A stretch of 64,000 nucleotides of DNA from Caballeronia sp. M1242 (GTDB lineage Bacteria > Pseudomonadota > Gammaproteobacteria > Burkholderiales > Burkholderiaceae). This document shows, piece by piece, positions 1 through 9,789 of this stretch; the first letter of the stretch is position 1, and each line of letters begins with the position of its first letter. Both the position numbers and the translations under genes were made by a program. The notes under the pieces were generated by a model that saw only the letters and a program-made list of their open reading frames with translations, was not told the DNA's origin and made no database searches. Location: the NCBI RefSeq assembly GCF_017220215.1, contig NZ_CP071130.1:806001-870000 (forward strand), read 5' to 3'.

Positions 1-141
1 CCGTCATGGATCGAACCCCTCCATTCGAAGGGATACGTTCGGCAGTCTCCCAGAATCTTCGCCGTTCCCCGCCGCCGCCGGGTGTCGGGCGGCGCGCGGC
101 CGGCCGACACTCGACGCATCCGTCACGAAGAGGAGAACGCG

Positions 142-594
142 ATGCCACCCCGCTCATTCGACAACGAAAGCGAATTCGCCCTGTGGCGCATCAAGCGCGC
201 GCGCCCCGACGACTCCGCGCGGCGCGTGCTGATCGCGCACAAGGACAAGTCCATCGCGGATTCGCTCGCGGTGCAGCTTCGGCTGAAAGGCTTGCAGGTC
301 ATCCACGCGCAGGATCTGGCGTCGGTGCGCGCGCTGCTGCATAGCTGGCAGCCGCAGGCGCTCGTGCTCGATACGGCTCTGGACAGCGATCCCGGCTATG
401 TCTTCATTCGCACGCTGCGCATGGACGCCGACGTGACGGGGCGCTTGCTCGTCGCGATGAGCAACGTGTGGCCCGCCGATCCGGTGCAGAAGCTGAAGGA
501 CGCCGGTTTCGACGCGCATTGCAGGCGTCCGTGCTCGACATGGCGCATCGTCGATCTGGTCGATGCGTTCTTTACCGCGCCGCTCGCGCGGTGA
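142..594 (+). CDS. Degenerate response-regulator receiver protein
   Basis: A 150-residue protein. Residues about 27-145 resemble a stand-alone CheY-like receiver domain, with no output domain. A phosphorylatable Asp77 lies in a VLDTALD stretch at the end of the third strand. The N-terminal acidic pair is replaced by HKD (residues 33-35), and the conserved Lys near the C-terminus is replaced by an Arg-Arg-Pro segment, so it is probably a pseudo-receiver or an atypically phosphorylated one. The start at 142 is chosen because AGGAGA lies 5 bases upstream; a longer frame starting at 82 lacks a binding site. It converges on the epimerase gene. Receiver fold is fairly secure; function is unknown. 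Confidence 0.75.
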   Translation: MPPRSFDNESEFALWRIKRARPDDSARRVLIAHKDKSIADSLAVQLRLKGLQVIHAQDLASVRALLHSWQPQALVLDTALDSDPGYVFIRTLRMDADVTGRLLVAMSNVWPADPVQKLKDAGFDAHCRRPCSTWRIVDLVDAFFTAPLAR

Positions 595-607
595 GCGGCG
601 GGCCGGT

Positions 608-1522
608 TCAGCGCCCCGGTCTCATGGCGAGCGACGCGGACACTTCGCTTCCCGGCGCAATGACGACGACGCCCGTTCCGCCGATACCTTGCGCGTCGAG
701 ATTGAAGCCGTCGCTCACATGCGAGACCGGCTCGACGCACAGATACCTGCCGCCTGCCGGGCAATGCACGACCGCATGTTCCAGCGCGCCGTCCGCTTCG
801 AGCGCGAGCGCGCGGCCATCGGCATAGAGAAGCGTCGCGCGGCCGTCCCAGCCGCTCAGATACCGCGTATAGCCGTCCGACTCTTTCACATGACGGCGCG
901 GCGGATGCTCGTCCGATGGTCCCAGCGCGATCTCGGCTTCGTGACGCCAGAGCGTCGCGGCGTCGAGTTCGGCTTCGAGCGCCGCGAAGTACGGATGAAA
1001 ACCGAAGCCCGTCGGCATCGGATGCGGCGAGCGGTTGACGACGCGCATCGACAACCGTGCGCCGTCGGGGGCCGCTTGAATCGTCTGGATCGCGTCGAAC
1101 GCCCACGGCCAGCCGTGCTCGCCCTCGCGATGCGTGTAACGCAGTTCGATGCGATCCGCTTCGTGACGTTCGACGCGCCATGCCGCGTACTGGCCGAAGC
1201 CATGCAGCGCGTGCGCCATGCCAGGGAACGTCGCCAGTCGGACGCGCTCGCCGCCGGGCGCGGGAAACTGCGCATCGCGCACGCGGTTCGAGAACGGCAC
1301 GAGCGGATAGCTGCCGCCCTTCGGCCACGCGTCACACGGCCAGCTCGACGCAGTGATCGGCACGAGCCAGTCATGCGCGCCGGTTCCGTCGTGCGTCGTG
1401 AAGCGCGTGATGCGCCCGCCAGCGGCCGGCGCGACCTCGATCACATGCGAGCCGTTCGCCATGCGAAGGCGCGGCTCGGCGCGTAATTCGATGACCCCGC
1501 GCATCGGCTGCGAAGACGTCAT
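608..1522 (-). CDS. Aldose 1-epimerase (mutarotase) family protein
   Basis: A 304-residue galactose-mutarotase-fold protein that should interconvert alpha and beta anomers of a sugar, or act on a related carbohydrate, in the cytoplasm. Supporting signs are the NRV motif after a sugar-binding segment, a catalytic His in TGFGFHPYF, and a late Glu in LCVEPVSH. Its ATG overlaps the TGA of the upstream permease gene (ATGA), so it is translationally coupled as the last gene of the ABC transporter operon. That context suggests the imported substrate is a carbohydrate or is converted into one; this is inference. A longer in-frame reading to 2326 is an artefact, because it runs through the permease gene in another frame. 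Confidence 0.88.
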   Translation of the reverse strand: MTSSQPMRGVIELRAEPRLRMANGSHVIEVAPAAGGRITRFTTHDGTGAHDWLVPITASSWPCDAWPKGGSYPLVPFSNRVRDAQFPAPGGERVRLATFPGMAHALHGFGQYAAWRVERHEADRIELRYTHREGEHGWPWAFDAIQTIQAAPDGARLSMRVVNRSPHPMPTGFGFHPYFAALEAELDAATLWRHEAEIALGPSDEHPPRRHVKESDGYTRYLSGWDGRATLLYADGRALALEADGALEHAVVHCPAGGRYLCVEPVSHVSDGFNLDAQGIGGTGVVVIAPGSEVSASLAMRPGR

Positions 1523-2427
1523 TGCCGCTGCTCTTTCACGCGCGAGACCAGTTGCGTCGGACTCACGAATTGCAGCGCGATCAACACCCAGACGAGCGTG
1601 ATGGCCATGTAGATCATCGCCATCGCGTCGATGGATTGCGGCGCGCGCACGCCCGTCGAAAACACCGCGTAGTACAGGGCGACGACGAGCGTCTGGGTCG
1701 TGGGCCCGGCGGTGAAGAACGTCAGCTCGAACATGCCGATGGTCCGCACCAGCACCAGCAGCCCCGCCGCGAGCATGCCCGGCACGAGCAGCGGCAACAG
1801 CACGTAGCGGAAATAGCGCACGGTGTTCGCGCCGAAAATGCGAGCGGCGGATTCCAGATTCGGATCGATCTGCTCGATGAACGGCGTCATCACCAGAATC
1901 ACGAACGGCAGCGCAGGCACCAGATTCGCGAGAATCACGCCGGTCAGCGTGCCCGCGAGATGGAACTTGTACATGACCGTCGCCATCGGGATGCCGTAGG
2001 TCACGGGCGGGACCATCAGCGGCAGCAGGAACGCGAGCATCGCGAAGCGCTTGCCGGGAAACTGCACGCGCGCGAGCGCATACGCTGCAGGCACGCCGAG
2101 CACGATGGACAGCAGCACCACCGCGCCCACCACTTCGAGCGTCACGAGCAGCACGCTCGACAACTGGAAGTCGCTCCACGCCTGCGCGTACCAGTGCAGC
2201 GTGAAACCCTGCGGCAGCAGCGTGCCGAACCAGCGCGTCGCGACGGAATTCACCGCGACCGTCGCGATGAGAAGCAGCACGTTGAGCAGGAAGAAGCCCA
2301 TCGTGACCCAGACGAACGCCTTCCACACCCTGTCGCGCAGGCTCGCTTGCTGTTTCATGTTCTTGCCGGAGCGTTGAGTCGGCGCGGGGGCCTGCCAGGC
2401 GGGCGCCGCGCGGTTGTCGGTTGCCAT
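1519..2427 (-). CDS. ABC transporter permease (second)
   Basis: A 302-residue inner-membrane permease with about six hydrophobic segments. The binding-protein-dependent transport loop (EAA motif) is seen as SAARIFGANTVRYFRYVLLP followed by a Pro-Gly, and contacts the ATPase. The family is the PotC/ThiP/PhnV-like permeases for polyamines, iron, phosphonates or organic solutes. The start at 2427 is preceded by GGAGGG and its ATG overlaps the TAA of the upstream permease; the epimerase ATG overlaps its own stop. An internal Met 23 codons later is possible but unnecessary. With the ATPase and binding protein it forms a complete importer; the substrate cannot be read from sequence. Confidence 0.92.
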   Translation of the reverse strand: MATDNRAAPAWQAPAPTQRSGKNMKQQASLRDRVWKAFVWVTMGFFLLNVLLLIATVAVNSVATRWFGTLLPQGFTLHWYAQAWSDFQLSSVLLVTLEVVGAVVLLSIVLGVPAAYALARVQFPGKRFAMLAFLLPLMVPPVTYGIPMATVMYKFHLAGTLTGVILANLVPALPFVILVMTPFIEQIDPNLESAARIFGANTVRYFRYVLLPLLVPGMLAAGLLVLVRTIGMFELTFFTAGPTTQTLVVALYYAVFSTGVRAPQSIDAMAMIYMAITLVWVLIALQFVSPTQLVSRVKEQRQ

Positions 2428-3286
2428 TATCCCTTCCCTCCGGTCACCGGGCCGGTGTAGAAGAAGCGGCGCGCGCCGAGCATGCCGCCCACGACCAGCA
2501 ATTGCACGAAGCCCATCACGATCGCGATCGTCGATGCGAGCGAATAGTCGTAGCTTTCGAACGCAGCTTCGGACGCGGCGATCGAGATCACGCGCGTCGG
2601 ACCTGCGGGCGCGCCGAGCAGCACCGCCGACGGAAACACCGAAAACGCCTGCACGAACGAAAGACACGCGGTCATCGTGAGACCGGGCAGCAACAGCGGC
2701 AGATAGATCTGGCGGAACTGCTGCCACGGACTCGCGCCGAGCGTGGCGGCGGCGCGCGCGAGCGTCGGGTCGATCCCTGTCACGTACGAAAGCGTCAGCA
2801 GGAACGCGAACGGAAAGCCCGACACGATCAGCGAAATGAGCACGCCCCAGTAGTTATGCGTGAGCCGCACTTCGTCGCCATAAAGATGAAGCGCCTGAAC
2901 CGCCTGCGGGAACCAGCCGTTCGGGCTGAAGTACGTGAGCATGCCGTCGGCGATCAGCACGGTGCCGAGCGTCACCGGAATGACGAGCAGCGTGGTCACG
3001 AACTTCTGATACGGCGACGAGCGCCGCAACGCGAACGCGACCGGCACCGAAATGCCGACGTTGATGATCGTCGCGGGCACGGCGAGCTTCAGCGTGACGA
3101 TGATCGTCGGCCACATCGACGTATCGGTGAAGAACGTCACGTAGTTCGCCCATGCGCCGCCGCCGTTCATCGGATTGAACGACAGCATGAGTCCGTACGC
3201 GAACGGATAGATGAACAACGCGATGATGAAAACGAGCGCCGGCGCGACGAGCCAGCCCTTCGGGTCGCGCTGCGCTGGAAGCGCGA

Positions 3287-3290
<4 letters not shown>
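2427..3290 (-). CDS. ABC transporter permease (first)
   Basis: A 287-residue inner-membrane permease, partner of the next gene, of the PotB/PhnU type. It starts with a short cytoplasmic tail and a first membrane segment at about residues 15-35. The EAA loop is RAAATLGASPWQQFRQIYLP followed by LLLPG. Its ATG overlaps the stop codon of the upstream ATPase gene (ATGA) and its own stop overlaps the next start, so the four transport genes are tightly coupled. The overlaps fix the start at 3290; a longer frame upstream would run into the ATPase coding sequence. Confidence 0.92.
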
Positions 3291-4363
<1,073 letters not shown>

Positions 4364-4438
4364 GGCGATTTCCCGTTGCGCGAGCGGCGACGCCCCCGAA
4401 GGAGCGCCGCCGCCCAAAGCCCTGCGAGTGCGATGTGC

Positions 4439-5611
4439 TTACTTCGTCTTCTGCGCGCCGATCTCGCGGTCCCACTTCTGGAACGCGGCGACCATTGCCT
4501 GCGCATTCAGCGGCACGACGTGCGGCCTGTCAGCCAGCAGCTTCGCGTACTCGGGGCGGCCGAACTTCTGAATCACTTCCTGGCTCTTCGCGGGCGCGGC
4601 GGACAGCGGCACGTCCTTGACTGCCGGGCCGGGATAGAAATAGCCGTCGTCGTACGTCAGCGCCTGTTGCGCGGGCTCCAGCATGAAGTTCATCAGCTTG
4701 TAGAGCACGTCGAGCTTTTCTTTCGGCACGCCCTTCGGAATGACCATGTAGTGAGCGTCGTTCACCCACGTCATGTTGTCGAACGCCTGCACCTTGAATT
4801 CAGCCGGCACGATGCCGAGCGCGCGCGGATTGATGTCCCATCCGGTCACCGTAACGGTCATGTCACGCGTGCCTTCGCCCAGCTCCTTCATCACGGCCGA
4901 CGTGCCGCCCGGGTAGTAAGGAATGCAGTCGTTCAGCTGCTTGAGGAACGCCCAGGTCTTGTCCCAGCCGTTGACCGGGTCCATCGGATTCTTGTCGCCG
5001 AGCACGTACGGCAGGCCCATCAGGAACGTGCGCCCCGGACCGGAGTTGGCCGGACGCGCGTAGATCAGCTTGTTCGGATGCGCCTTGCACCACGCGAGCA
5101 ACTGATCCGGCGTCTTCGGCGGATCGCTGACCTTGGCCGGGTTGTATTCGAGCAGCGGGCCGGCGGGCATGTAGGTCACTTCGAGACCGTAGCCTTGCGC
5201 GATGTCCTGCATCTTGCGCGGACCGGGCGCGTACTTGTCCAGCACGCCGGGGAACACGGCGGCGTGCTCGGGCAGCAGCTTTTCCCACAGGCCCTGCTGG
5301 ATGCCGGCGGCGAGCGCATCGGTGCCGGTCACGACGAGGTCGATGTCCGAGCGGCCTGCCGCCTGCATCGCCTTGATCTTGCCCGGCAGTTGCGGCGCGG
5401 GCGCGTTGGTGAACGTGATGCTGGACACGAGGTCCGGGTACTTCGCCTTGAACGCTTCGAAGCCCTTCTGCGTCAGTTGAAGATTGCCGGCGACGTCCAC
5501 GATGTTGATCGCCACCGGGTCTGCCGCCTGAGCCGCGCTCGTCGCGAACGCCGCGCTCACGGCGACGCACAGCGCCGCCAGTTTCACTGACAGTCCTGCC
5601 TTGAAAGCCAT
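4439..5611 (-). CDS. ABC transporter periplasmic substrate-binding protein
   Basis: A 390-residue exported binding protein of the family 1 / PotD-like type. A Sec signal peptide spans residues 1-29, ending AQA before ADPVAIN. The mature part has the bilobed binding-protein pattern, with conserved Tyr/Trp/Asn-rich segments. A strong GGAGA precedes the ATG. It is the first gene of the transporter operon, after a 333-base gap that follows the DapA-family gene. Substrate is unknown; polyamines, organic acids, aminophosphonates and sugar acids are all known substrates in the wider family, and the linked lyase and epimerase genes favour a sugar acid or polyol (inference). Confidence 0.92.
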   Translation of the reverse strand: MAFKAGLSVKLAALCVAVSAAFATSAAQAADPVAINIVDVAGNLQLTQKGFEAFKAKYPDLVSSITFTNAPAPQLPGKIKAMQAAGRSDIDLVVTGTDALAAGIQQGLWEKLLPEHAAVFPGVLDKYAPGPRKMQDIAQGYGLEVTYMPAGPLLEYNPAKVSDPPKTPDQLLAWCKAHPNKLIYARPANSGPGRTFLMGLPYVLGDKNPMDPVNGWDKTWAFLKQLNDCIPYYPGGTSAVMKELGEGTRDMTVTVTGWDINPRALGIVPAEFKVQAFDNMTWVNDAHYMVIPKGVPKEKLDVLYKLMNFMLEPAQQALTYDDGYFYPGPAVKDVPLSAAPAKSQEVIQKFGRPEYAKLLADRPHVVPLNAQAMVAAFQKWDREIGAQKTK

Positions 5612-5944
5612 GTTGTCTCCTCACTTCTCTCGCAACCGCTATTGGGACGAGGTCCGGTCGCTTGTCGATTCTGTCGATGAAGTCGATCGCCGGCCTGTTC
5701 GTGCTTCGTTCTGATCGTGCTCGGTGCGCTGTCTCTTGGTCTGTCGGTCGGCGCCCTCGCATCGTTATTAGCTCACGAAGCTGAAAAATAGCCAACCGAA
5801 TCATCGTATGTCAAGCAAATCGGCAGTGGCTTTCCCTGTTTCCTTGCAGCATAGAAAGGCAGTTTCATGCGTGGTGGCGCGGCGTTGCGGCCGGCTGTCG
5901 GGATATACCCGGAGCGCGCCGTTACCCCGCTTGTTTTACTTCTT
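5612..5944. other. Intergenic region upstream of the ABC operon
   Basis: This 333-base gap separates the DapA-family gene stop from the binding-protein start, both leftward. It is probably the promoter and leader region of the transporter operon. Around 5808-5818, ATGTCAAGCAA matches 9 of 11 positions of the palindrome core TTGTCAAACAA found upstream of the DapA-family gene, so it could be a weak second site for the GntR regulator. No convincing gene, tRNA or terminator is seen. Confidence 0.45.
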
Positions 5945-6880
5945 TTAACCGGCGTTTCCTGCCAGCGTGCGGTCGAATGCCAGCAGAGCCCGCGCTTCGC
6001 GCTCGACGGCGGGCAGCGCATGCTCAGGCGTTGCGGAAAGGAGCGGCAGGATCGGACCCATGTCCGCGATGCCCGAAAGCGTGACGGCGTCGTGCAGCAC
6101 GCGTATCAGCGAGATGTCGTCCCGCAGTGTTTCGAGCGGAAGAAAGCGGTCGTAGAGATGCTGCGCTTGGCCCGCCTCTTCGGCCTTCGCGGCGCGCAGC
6201 AGCCCCATCACGGCGTGCGGAGCGATGCAACCCGAGCCGGTCGTCCAGGCGGCGAGGCCGAAGTCGCGCGTGTGGAGCAGCGCGGGCCGCTCGCCCATAC
6301 CGGATATCACTTGCGACGCCGGCACGCTGTCGAGAAGCCGCCGCAGGAACGGATCATCGGACGGGTCGGGACGCACGATCGCATATTTGACGGCGAGCAG
6401 CGTGCCGTCGGCGACGAGCGCCGCGAGCGTATCGACGTCGATGTAGTCCTCGCTCTTGATGTAGAGCGTGAACGGCATGCCCGCGATATCAGTCAGCCGC
6501 CTGAGGCCCGTTGCGACGCCCTGCGGCGTGGTGAATCCTGCGAGCGGCAGGACCATCGCGGTGCGGTAGTCGGTCTGCGCAAGAATGCGCGCCTGATCGA
6601 GCATCTTTCCGTAGTCGGGGCCTATCGCCGGAATGACGCGCGTTTGCGGCCCGGCGATTCGCGCCAGCATGTCGAGCAACTCACGGTATTCGCTCACTGC
6701 GACGTGATAGAGGTTGGCATTGCCGCCGTACAGCAGCGCGCGTACGCCGCCAGCTTCGATATGCGCCACCAGCGCGCGGTTCTGAGCCTCGTCGAGCGAA
6801 TAGTCGCCCCGCCGCGCAAGGGGCGGCACGGCCATGACGCTTTGGGAGAACTCACTGACGGTGATCGGTTCGACTTTCAT
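5945..6880 (-). CDS. Dihydrodipicolinate synthase (DapA) family lyase/aldolase
   Basis: A 311-residue TIM-barrel protein of the class I pyruvate aldolase / DapA superfamily. The likely Schiff-base Lys is Lys165, in LLAVKYAIVRP. The equivalent of the usual catalytic Tyr is Tyr140, but the normal YNxP motif is changed to YIKSEDY and the usual GTTGE segment to YGGNANLYH. It is therefore probably not lysine-biosynthetic DapA but a catabolic aldolase or dehydratase on a 2-keto-3-deoxy sugar acid or similar. Start 6880 has a weak GAGG upstream; 6901 is an alternative Met without one. A GntR-type operator lies 59 bases upstream (6939-6955). It sits between the regulator and transporter genes. Confidence 0.82.
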   Translation of the reverse strand: MKVEPITVSEFSQSVMAVPPLARRGDYSLDEAQNRALVAHIEAGGVRALLYGGNANLYHVAVSEYRELLDMLARIAGPQTRVIPAIGPDYGKMLDQARILAQTDYRTAMVLPLAGFTTPQGVATGLRRLTDIAGMPFTLYIKSEDYIDVDTLAALVADGTLLAVKYAIVRPDPSDDPFLRRLLDSVPASQVISGMGERPALLHTRDFGLAAWTTGSGCIAPHAVMGLLRAAKAEEAGQAQHLYDRFLPLETLRDDISLIRVLHDAVTLSGIADMGPILPLLSATPEHALPAVEREARALLAFDRTLAGNAG

Positions 6881-6938
6881 GAATGACGCCTCGCTTGGCA
6901 TGGGCTGACCGTGCGTGGAAGCTAGCAAAGGCGGTATC

Positions 6939-6955
6939 AAGTTGTCAAACAACTT
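6939..6955. promoter_or_regulatory. FadR/GntR-type operator palindrome
   Basis: AAGTTGTCAAACAACTT is a perfect 7-bp inverted repeat around CAA. Its core TTGTCAAACAA fits the known FadR-subfamily operator pattern TnGTnnnACnA exactly. It lies between the GntR regulator gene and the DapA-family gene, 59 bases upstream of the latter's start, where binding would control transcription of the catabolic genes. Assignment to the adjacent regulator is inference from proximity and motif class. Confidence 0.7.
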
Positions 6956-7014
6956 CACGGACCAAAGCGTTAATCAGCGTTTTCCCGCATGCGCCGACGA
7001 GAGTCGTATGACAT

Positions 7015-7707
7015 CTAGTTGCCGAACATGCGCTCCAGGGCGCCAGCAAGATGCGTTTTCATCGCCTGACCGGCGCGAGCGGAGTCGCGTGCGCGAATGG
7101 CTTCGAGGATATCGCGGTGTTCACGCTGCACGAGCCGCTGCCGTTCGAGCGTCTTCACAAGCGACAGATTGCGCGAGAGATTCATGCTGAAGACAACCTG
7201 CTCTTCGATGAACGATATCGCGCTGATGAAGAACTGGTTCTTGGATGCGCGCGCCACTGCGAGATGGAACGCGAAGTCATCGCTCGCGCCGATGCCCTGC
7301 TGCGCTTCCACCACGCGCTCCAGTTGATTCCACGCTTGCTCGATGGCGTGAAGATCGTCGTCATCGGCTTTCTGCGCCGCGAGTTCCGCCGCGCCCGCCT
7401 CCGTGACGATGCGGAATTCGTAGCAGCGGCGAATGTCGGAGAGCGTTTCGAGCGGGGCGAAGCGCCGCACGTCCGGATCCGGGCGGCGGCCGACGGTCGT
7501 GCCCGAGCCGCGCCGCGTCACGATGATGCCGTCGGCGCGCAGACGCGCCAGCGCCTCGCGCACGGTCGGCCGGGAAGTCGCGAAGCGGTCCGCGAGCGCG
7601 TGCTCGGTCATGAGCCGGTCGCCTTCCTTGAACTCGCCTTCGATAATGCTGTTGAGAATGTCGCTGTAGATGCGGTCGGCCAAGCCGGGCGACTTACGCT
7701 CGTTCAT
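7015..7707 (-). CDS. GntR family transcriptional regulator, FadR (FCD) subfamily
   Basis: A 230-residue DNA-binding regulator. Residues about 8-75 form the winged helix, with the recognition segment ATSRPTVREALARLRADGII and the wing TRRGSGTTV. Residues about 95-225 form the all-helical FCD ligand-binding domain with the expected Asp/His metal-site positions (FHLAVARAS, EHRDILEAI, MKTHL). The start at 7707 (MNERKSPGL) is chosen because the protein family begins there; upstream in-frame codons look non-coding. It is embedded between the BKACE and DapA-family genes, so it probably senses a pathway intermediate and binds the palindrome at 6939-6955. Confidence 0.92.
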   Translation of the reverse strand: MNERKSPGLADRIYSDILNSIIEGEFKEGDRLMTEHALADRFATSRPTVREALARLRADGIIVTRRGSGTTVGRRPDPDVRRFAPLETLSDIRRCYEFRIVTEAGAAELAAQKADDDDLHAIEQAWNQLERVVEAQQGIGASDDFAFHLAVARASKNQFFISAISFIEEQVVFSMNLSRNLSLVKTLERQRLVQREHRDILEAIRARDSARAGQAMKTHLAGALERMFGN

Positions 7708-7855
7708 GTTCACGCTGGACAGCTTGTCAGGGTAGACGACGATTGTAAGGCAGATTTTCTGGCAATTGGCTTCCGCGTCGTTGGCATTGAGTCCGGCGAG
7801 GCACCCGACGCTCGCGGGCGCCCGCCGTATCTTCAAGCCGTCTCAGCGCGAACCG

Positions 7856-8692
7856 TTAGAGCGAAAGCAACCGGCGCGCCTCCTTCGCGCTCGCCACCGG
7901 ACGCCCGTACTCCGCGCACAACGACGCCACCCGGCTCACCAGTTGCGCGTTGCTCTTCGCGAGCGTGTCTTTGTCCCAGCGGACGTTGTCTTCGAGACCG
8001 GTCCGGCAGTGGCCGCCCATCTGTAGCGTCCAATGATTCACTTCGAGCTGATGCCGCCCGATGCCCGCCGCCACCCACGTTGCGTCGGGCAAATGCTTCT
8101 TCAGTTGCTCGACTTCGAACTCGAGAATCTCGCGCCGCGCCGGCAATGCGTTCTTCACGCCGAGCACGAACTGCACATGGACCGGCCTCTTGAGCAAGCC
8201 TTGATTTACCAGATCGACCGTGCTGTACAGCATCGCCAGATCGAAGACTTCGATTTCGGGCTTCACGTTGTGATCGAGCATGAGTTGCGCGAGCGAGCGC
8301 ACGAAGTCGGGCGGATTCTCGTACACGATCGTCGGAAAGTTCACCGAGCCCGTGGCAAGCGACGCCATATCCGGCTTCAGGTCCAGCATCGCGCCGCGCT
8401 GCTCGAACGATCGTCCGCGCCCGCCCGTCGAGAACTGAATGATGATGTCCGGGCAATGCTTGCGGATGCCGTCCTGTAGTTCTTCGAAGCGATGCCGGTC
8501 CGAACTCGACCGCTCTTCTTCGTCGCGCACATGCAGGTGCACGAGCGTCGCGCCGGCTTCGTACGCCTCGTGGGTGCTTTCGATCTGCTCGGCAATCGTG
8601 ATGGGGACCGCCGGATTGTCCTTCTTGCGCGGCACCGACCCCGTAATGGCGACGGAAATGATGCACGGTTCGTTGGTAGTGGCTTGCGTCAC
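7856..8692 (-). CDS. BKACE family beta-keto acid cleavage enzyme (DUF849)
   Basis: A 278-residue TIM-barrel zinc enzyme of the BKACE/DUF849 family (Kce-like), which condenses a beta-keto acid with acetyl-CoA and splits it into acetoacetate and a new CoA thioester. The metal ligands are visible as His52 and His54 in LVHLHVRDE, with a third His expected in GGHCRTGLEDN near residue 226. Translation starts at GTG (8692), supported by AGGAGA six bases upstream; no ATG is suitably placed. The substrate side chain is unknown because the family is very diverse. It is transcribed toward the GntR gene and probably belongs to the same catabolic locus as the ABC importer. Confidence 0.9.
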   Translation of the reverse strand: MTQATTNEPCIISVAITGSVPRKKDNPAVPITIAEQIESTHEAYEAGATLVHLHVRDEEERSSSDRHRFEELQDGIRKHCPDIIIQFSTGGRGRSFEQRGAMLDLKPDMASLATGSVNFPTIVYENPPDFVRSLAQLMLDHNVKPEIEVFDLAMLYSTVDLVNQGLLKRPVHVQFVLGVKNALPARREILEFEVEQLKKHLPDATWVAAGIGRHQLEVNHWTLQMGGHCRTGLEDNVRWDKDTLAKSNAQLVSRVASLCAEYGRPVASAKEARRLLSL

Positions 8693-8737
8693 GCTTGTCT
8701 CCTGTCCGGGGTATCCCCGATTTCGCCGCGAAAACGT

Positions 8738-9019
8738 CTAACGCCGCCCGGCCGCGTCGGCGAGCAGCTTGCCGAGCTGTTCATCCGTCTGTGCGGGCAT
8801 GATGTCGAGCGTGAACAGATCGGACCATTCGTACGCCCATCGCGCGACCGGCTCGATGTCGTCGCTCTCTGCCACGCCGAAGCCGTGTATCGACCCGATG
8901 CCGTGCCAGCGCCCGAGCAATCGGACGCCGTCCGGCGGCGCGCCGGCGTTCTGAAGAAACCGCTCCGCTGCCCGCTCGCGGACTTCGGGCAGCGCGGTCC
9001 AACTGACGATGAACAACAT
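8738..9019 (-). CDS. DUF3303 family small protein
   Basis: A 93-residue protein beginning MLFIVSWT and containing the conserved pattern of a ferredoxin-like alpha/beta barrel domain (DUF3303), such as GRWHGIGS and WSDLFTLDIMP. Function in this family is not established. A strong AGGAGGG seven bases upstream fixes the start at 9019. It lies 45 bases upstream of the BKACE gene in the same direction, so the two may be co-transcribed. A short CGGGG/CCCCG hairpin in the gap could weaken read-through. Confidence 0.8.
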   Translation of the reverse strand: MLFIVSWTALPEVRERAAERFLQNAGAPPDGVRLLGRWHGIGSIHGFGVAESDDIEPVARWAYEWSDLFTLDIMPAQTDEQLGKLLADAAGRR

Positions 9020-9189
9020 GGCTCGGCCCTCCTTCTGACGATTGCCACGCGACGAACCTAATGCGCCGACGTGGTCCATTCAGTATAGAAGCCGTGGATG
9101 CGTCTTCGCAGGCTTGAGCGCAAGCATCGGTCCCGCGTCCGCGCGTTCGCATGGCGCGGGCGAAATGCACTATGCTCATTGCATCGCGG

Positions 9190-9546
9190 TCAACGCACGA
9201 CGACCATCGGCGCGGCCACGACCGGCTGCGCATACAAGACGCGCACGGGCGGCGCGTACACGCGGACCGGCGCGCTCACGACCACGACCGGCGGTTTCAT
9301 CGGCGGCGGCGGCGGCGCGATCACTGCAACCGGCGGCGCGACCGGCACGGCGACGACCGTGCGTGCGGGCACATAGTAGTAAGGCGGCGCGGGCGGCGCG
9401 TAGTAGTAGACCGGACGCGGCGGCGGCGCATAGACCACGGCTGGCGCGACGTAGGAGACCTGAACGGCCGTTCCCGCCGACGCGCTCTGCGTGCAGGTCA
9501 ACGTGAAAGCGGCGGCAGCGGAAAGACTGAGCAGACGGATGTTCAT
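9190..9546 (-). CDS. Exported Pro/Val/Tyr-rich low-complexity protein
   Basis: A 118-residue protein of unknown function. A signal peptide covers residues 1-24 (MNIRLLSLSA to SASA). The mature part is a low-complexity series of VYAPPPRP, VYYYAPPAPP and VVAVPVAPP-like units without globular sequence. Similar proline/tyrosine-rich exported proteins are common in Burkholderiaceae and are thought to lie in the envelope; that is general knowledge, not shown here. AAAGGAC upstream supports the start at 9546. It is divergent from the EF-hand gene. Confidence 0.7.
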   Translation of the reverse strand: MNIRLLSLSAAAAFTLTCTQSASAGTAVQVSYVAPAVVYAPPPRPVYYYAPPAPPYYYVPARTVVAVPVAPPVAVIAPPPPPMKPPVVVVSAPVRVYAPPVRVLYAQPVVAAPMVVVR

Positions 9547-9789
9547 CGTAATGTCCTTTCGTATCGATGGTTTGAATCGCTGAAGGCGCGACCCGAGCAA
9601 CGATAGCCAAAGGAGAAACGAAAGCGTTAGCGGCAACTTGTGTCGCCGTATGTCGGCGCGGCGCATGACTGCGGACCACGAAATATCTCGACATGATTCG
9701 TAGCGCCGCTGTGATTGCCTTCGATGCGCGCCTCAATAAAAATCTCTGTCACCGATTACTTCGCTTTGCATCTCGACAAGGAGAACGTC

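Noticed and set aside
608..2326. A 572-codon frame suggesting an epimerase fusion
   Set aside because: The extension runs through the permease gene out of frame; the ATGA overlap at 1519-1522 marks the true start.
7708..7855. Possible second perfect GntR operator upstream of the regulator gene
   Set aside because: Only poor matches to TnGTnnnACnA (for example TTGTAAGGCAG) were found.
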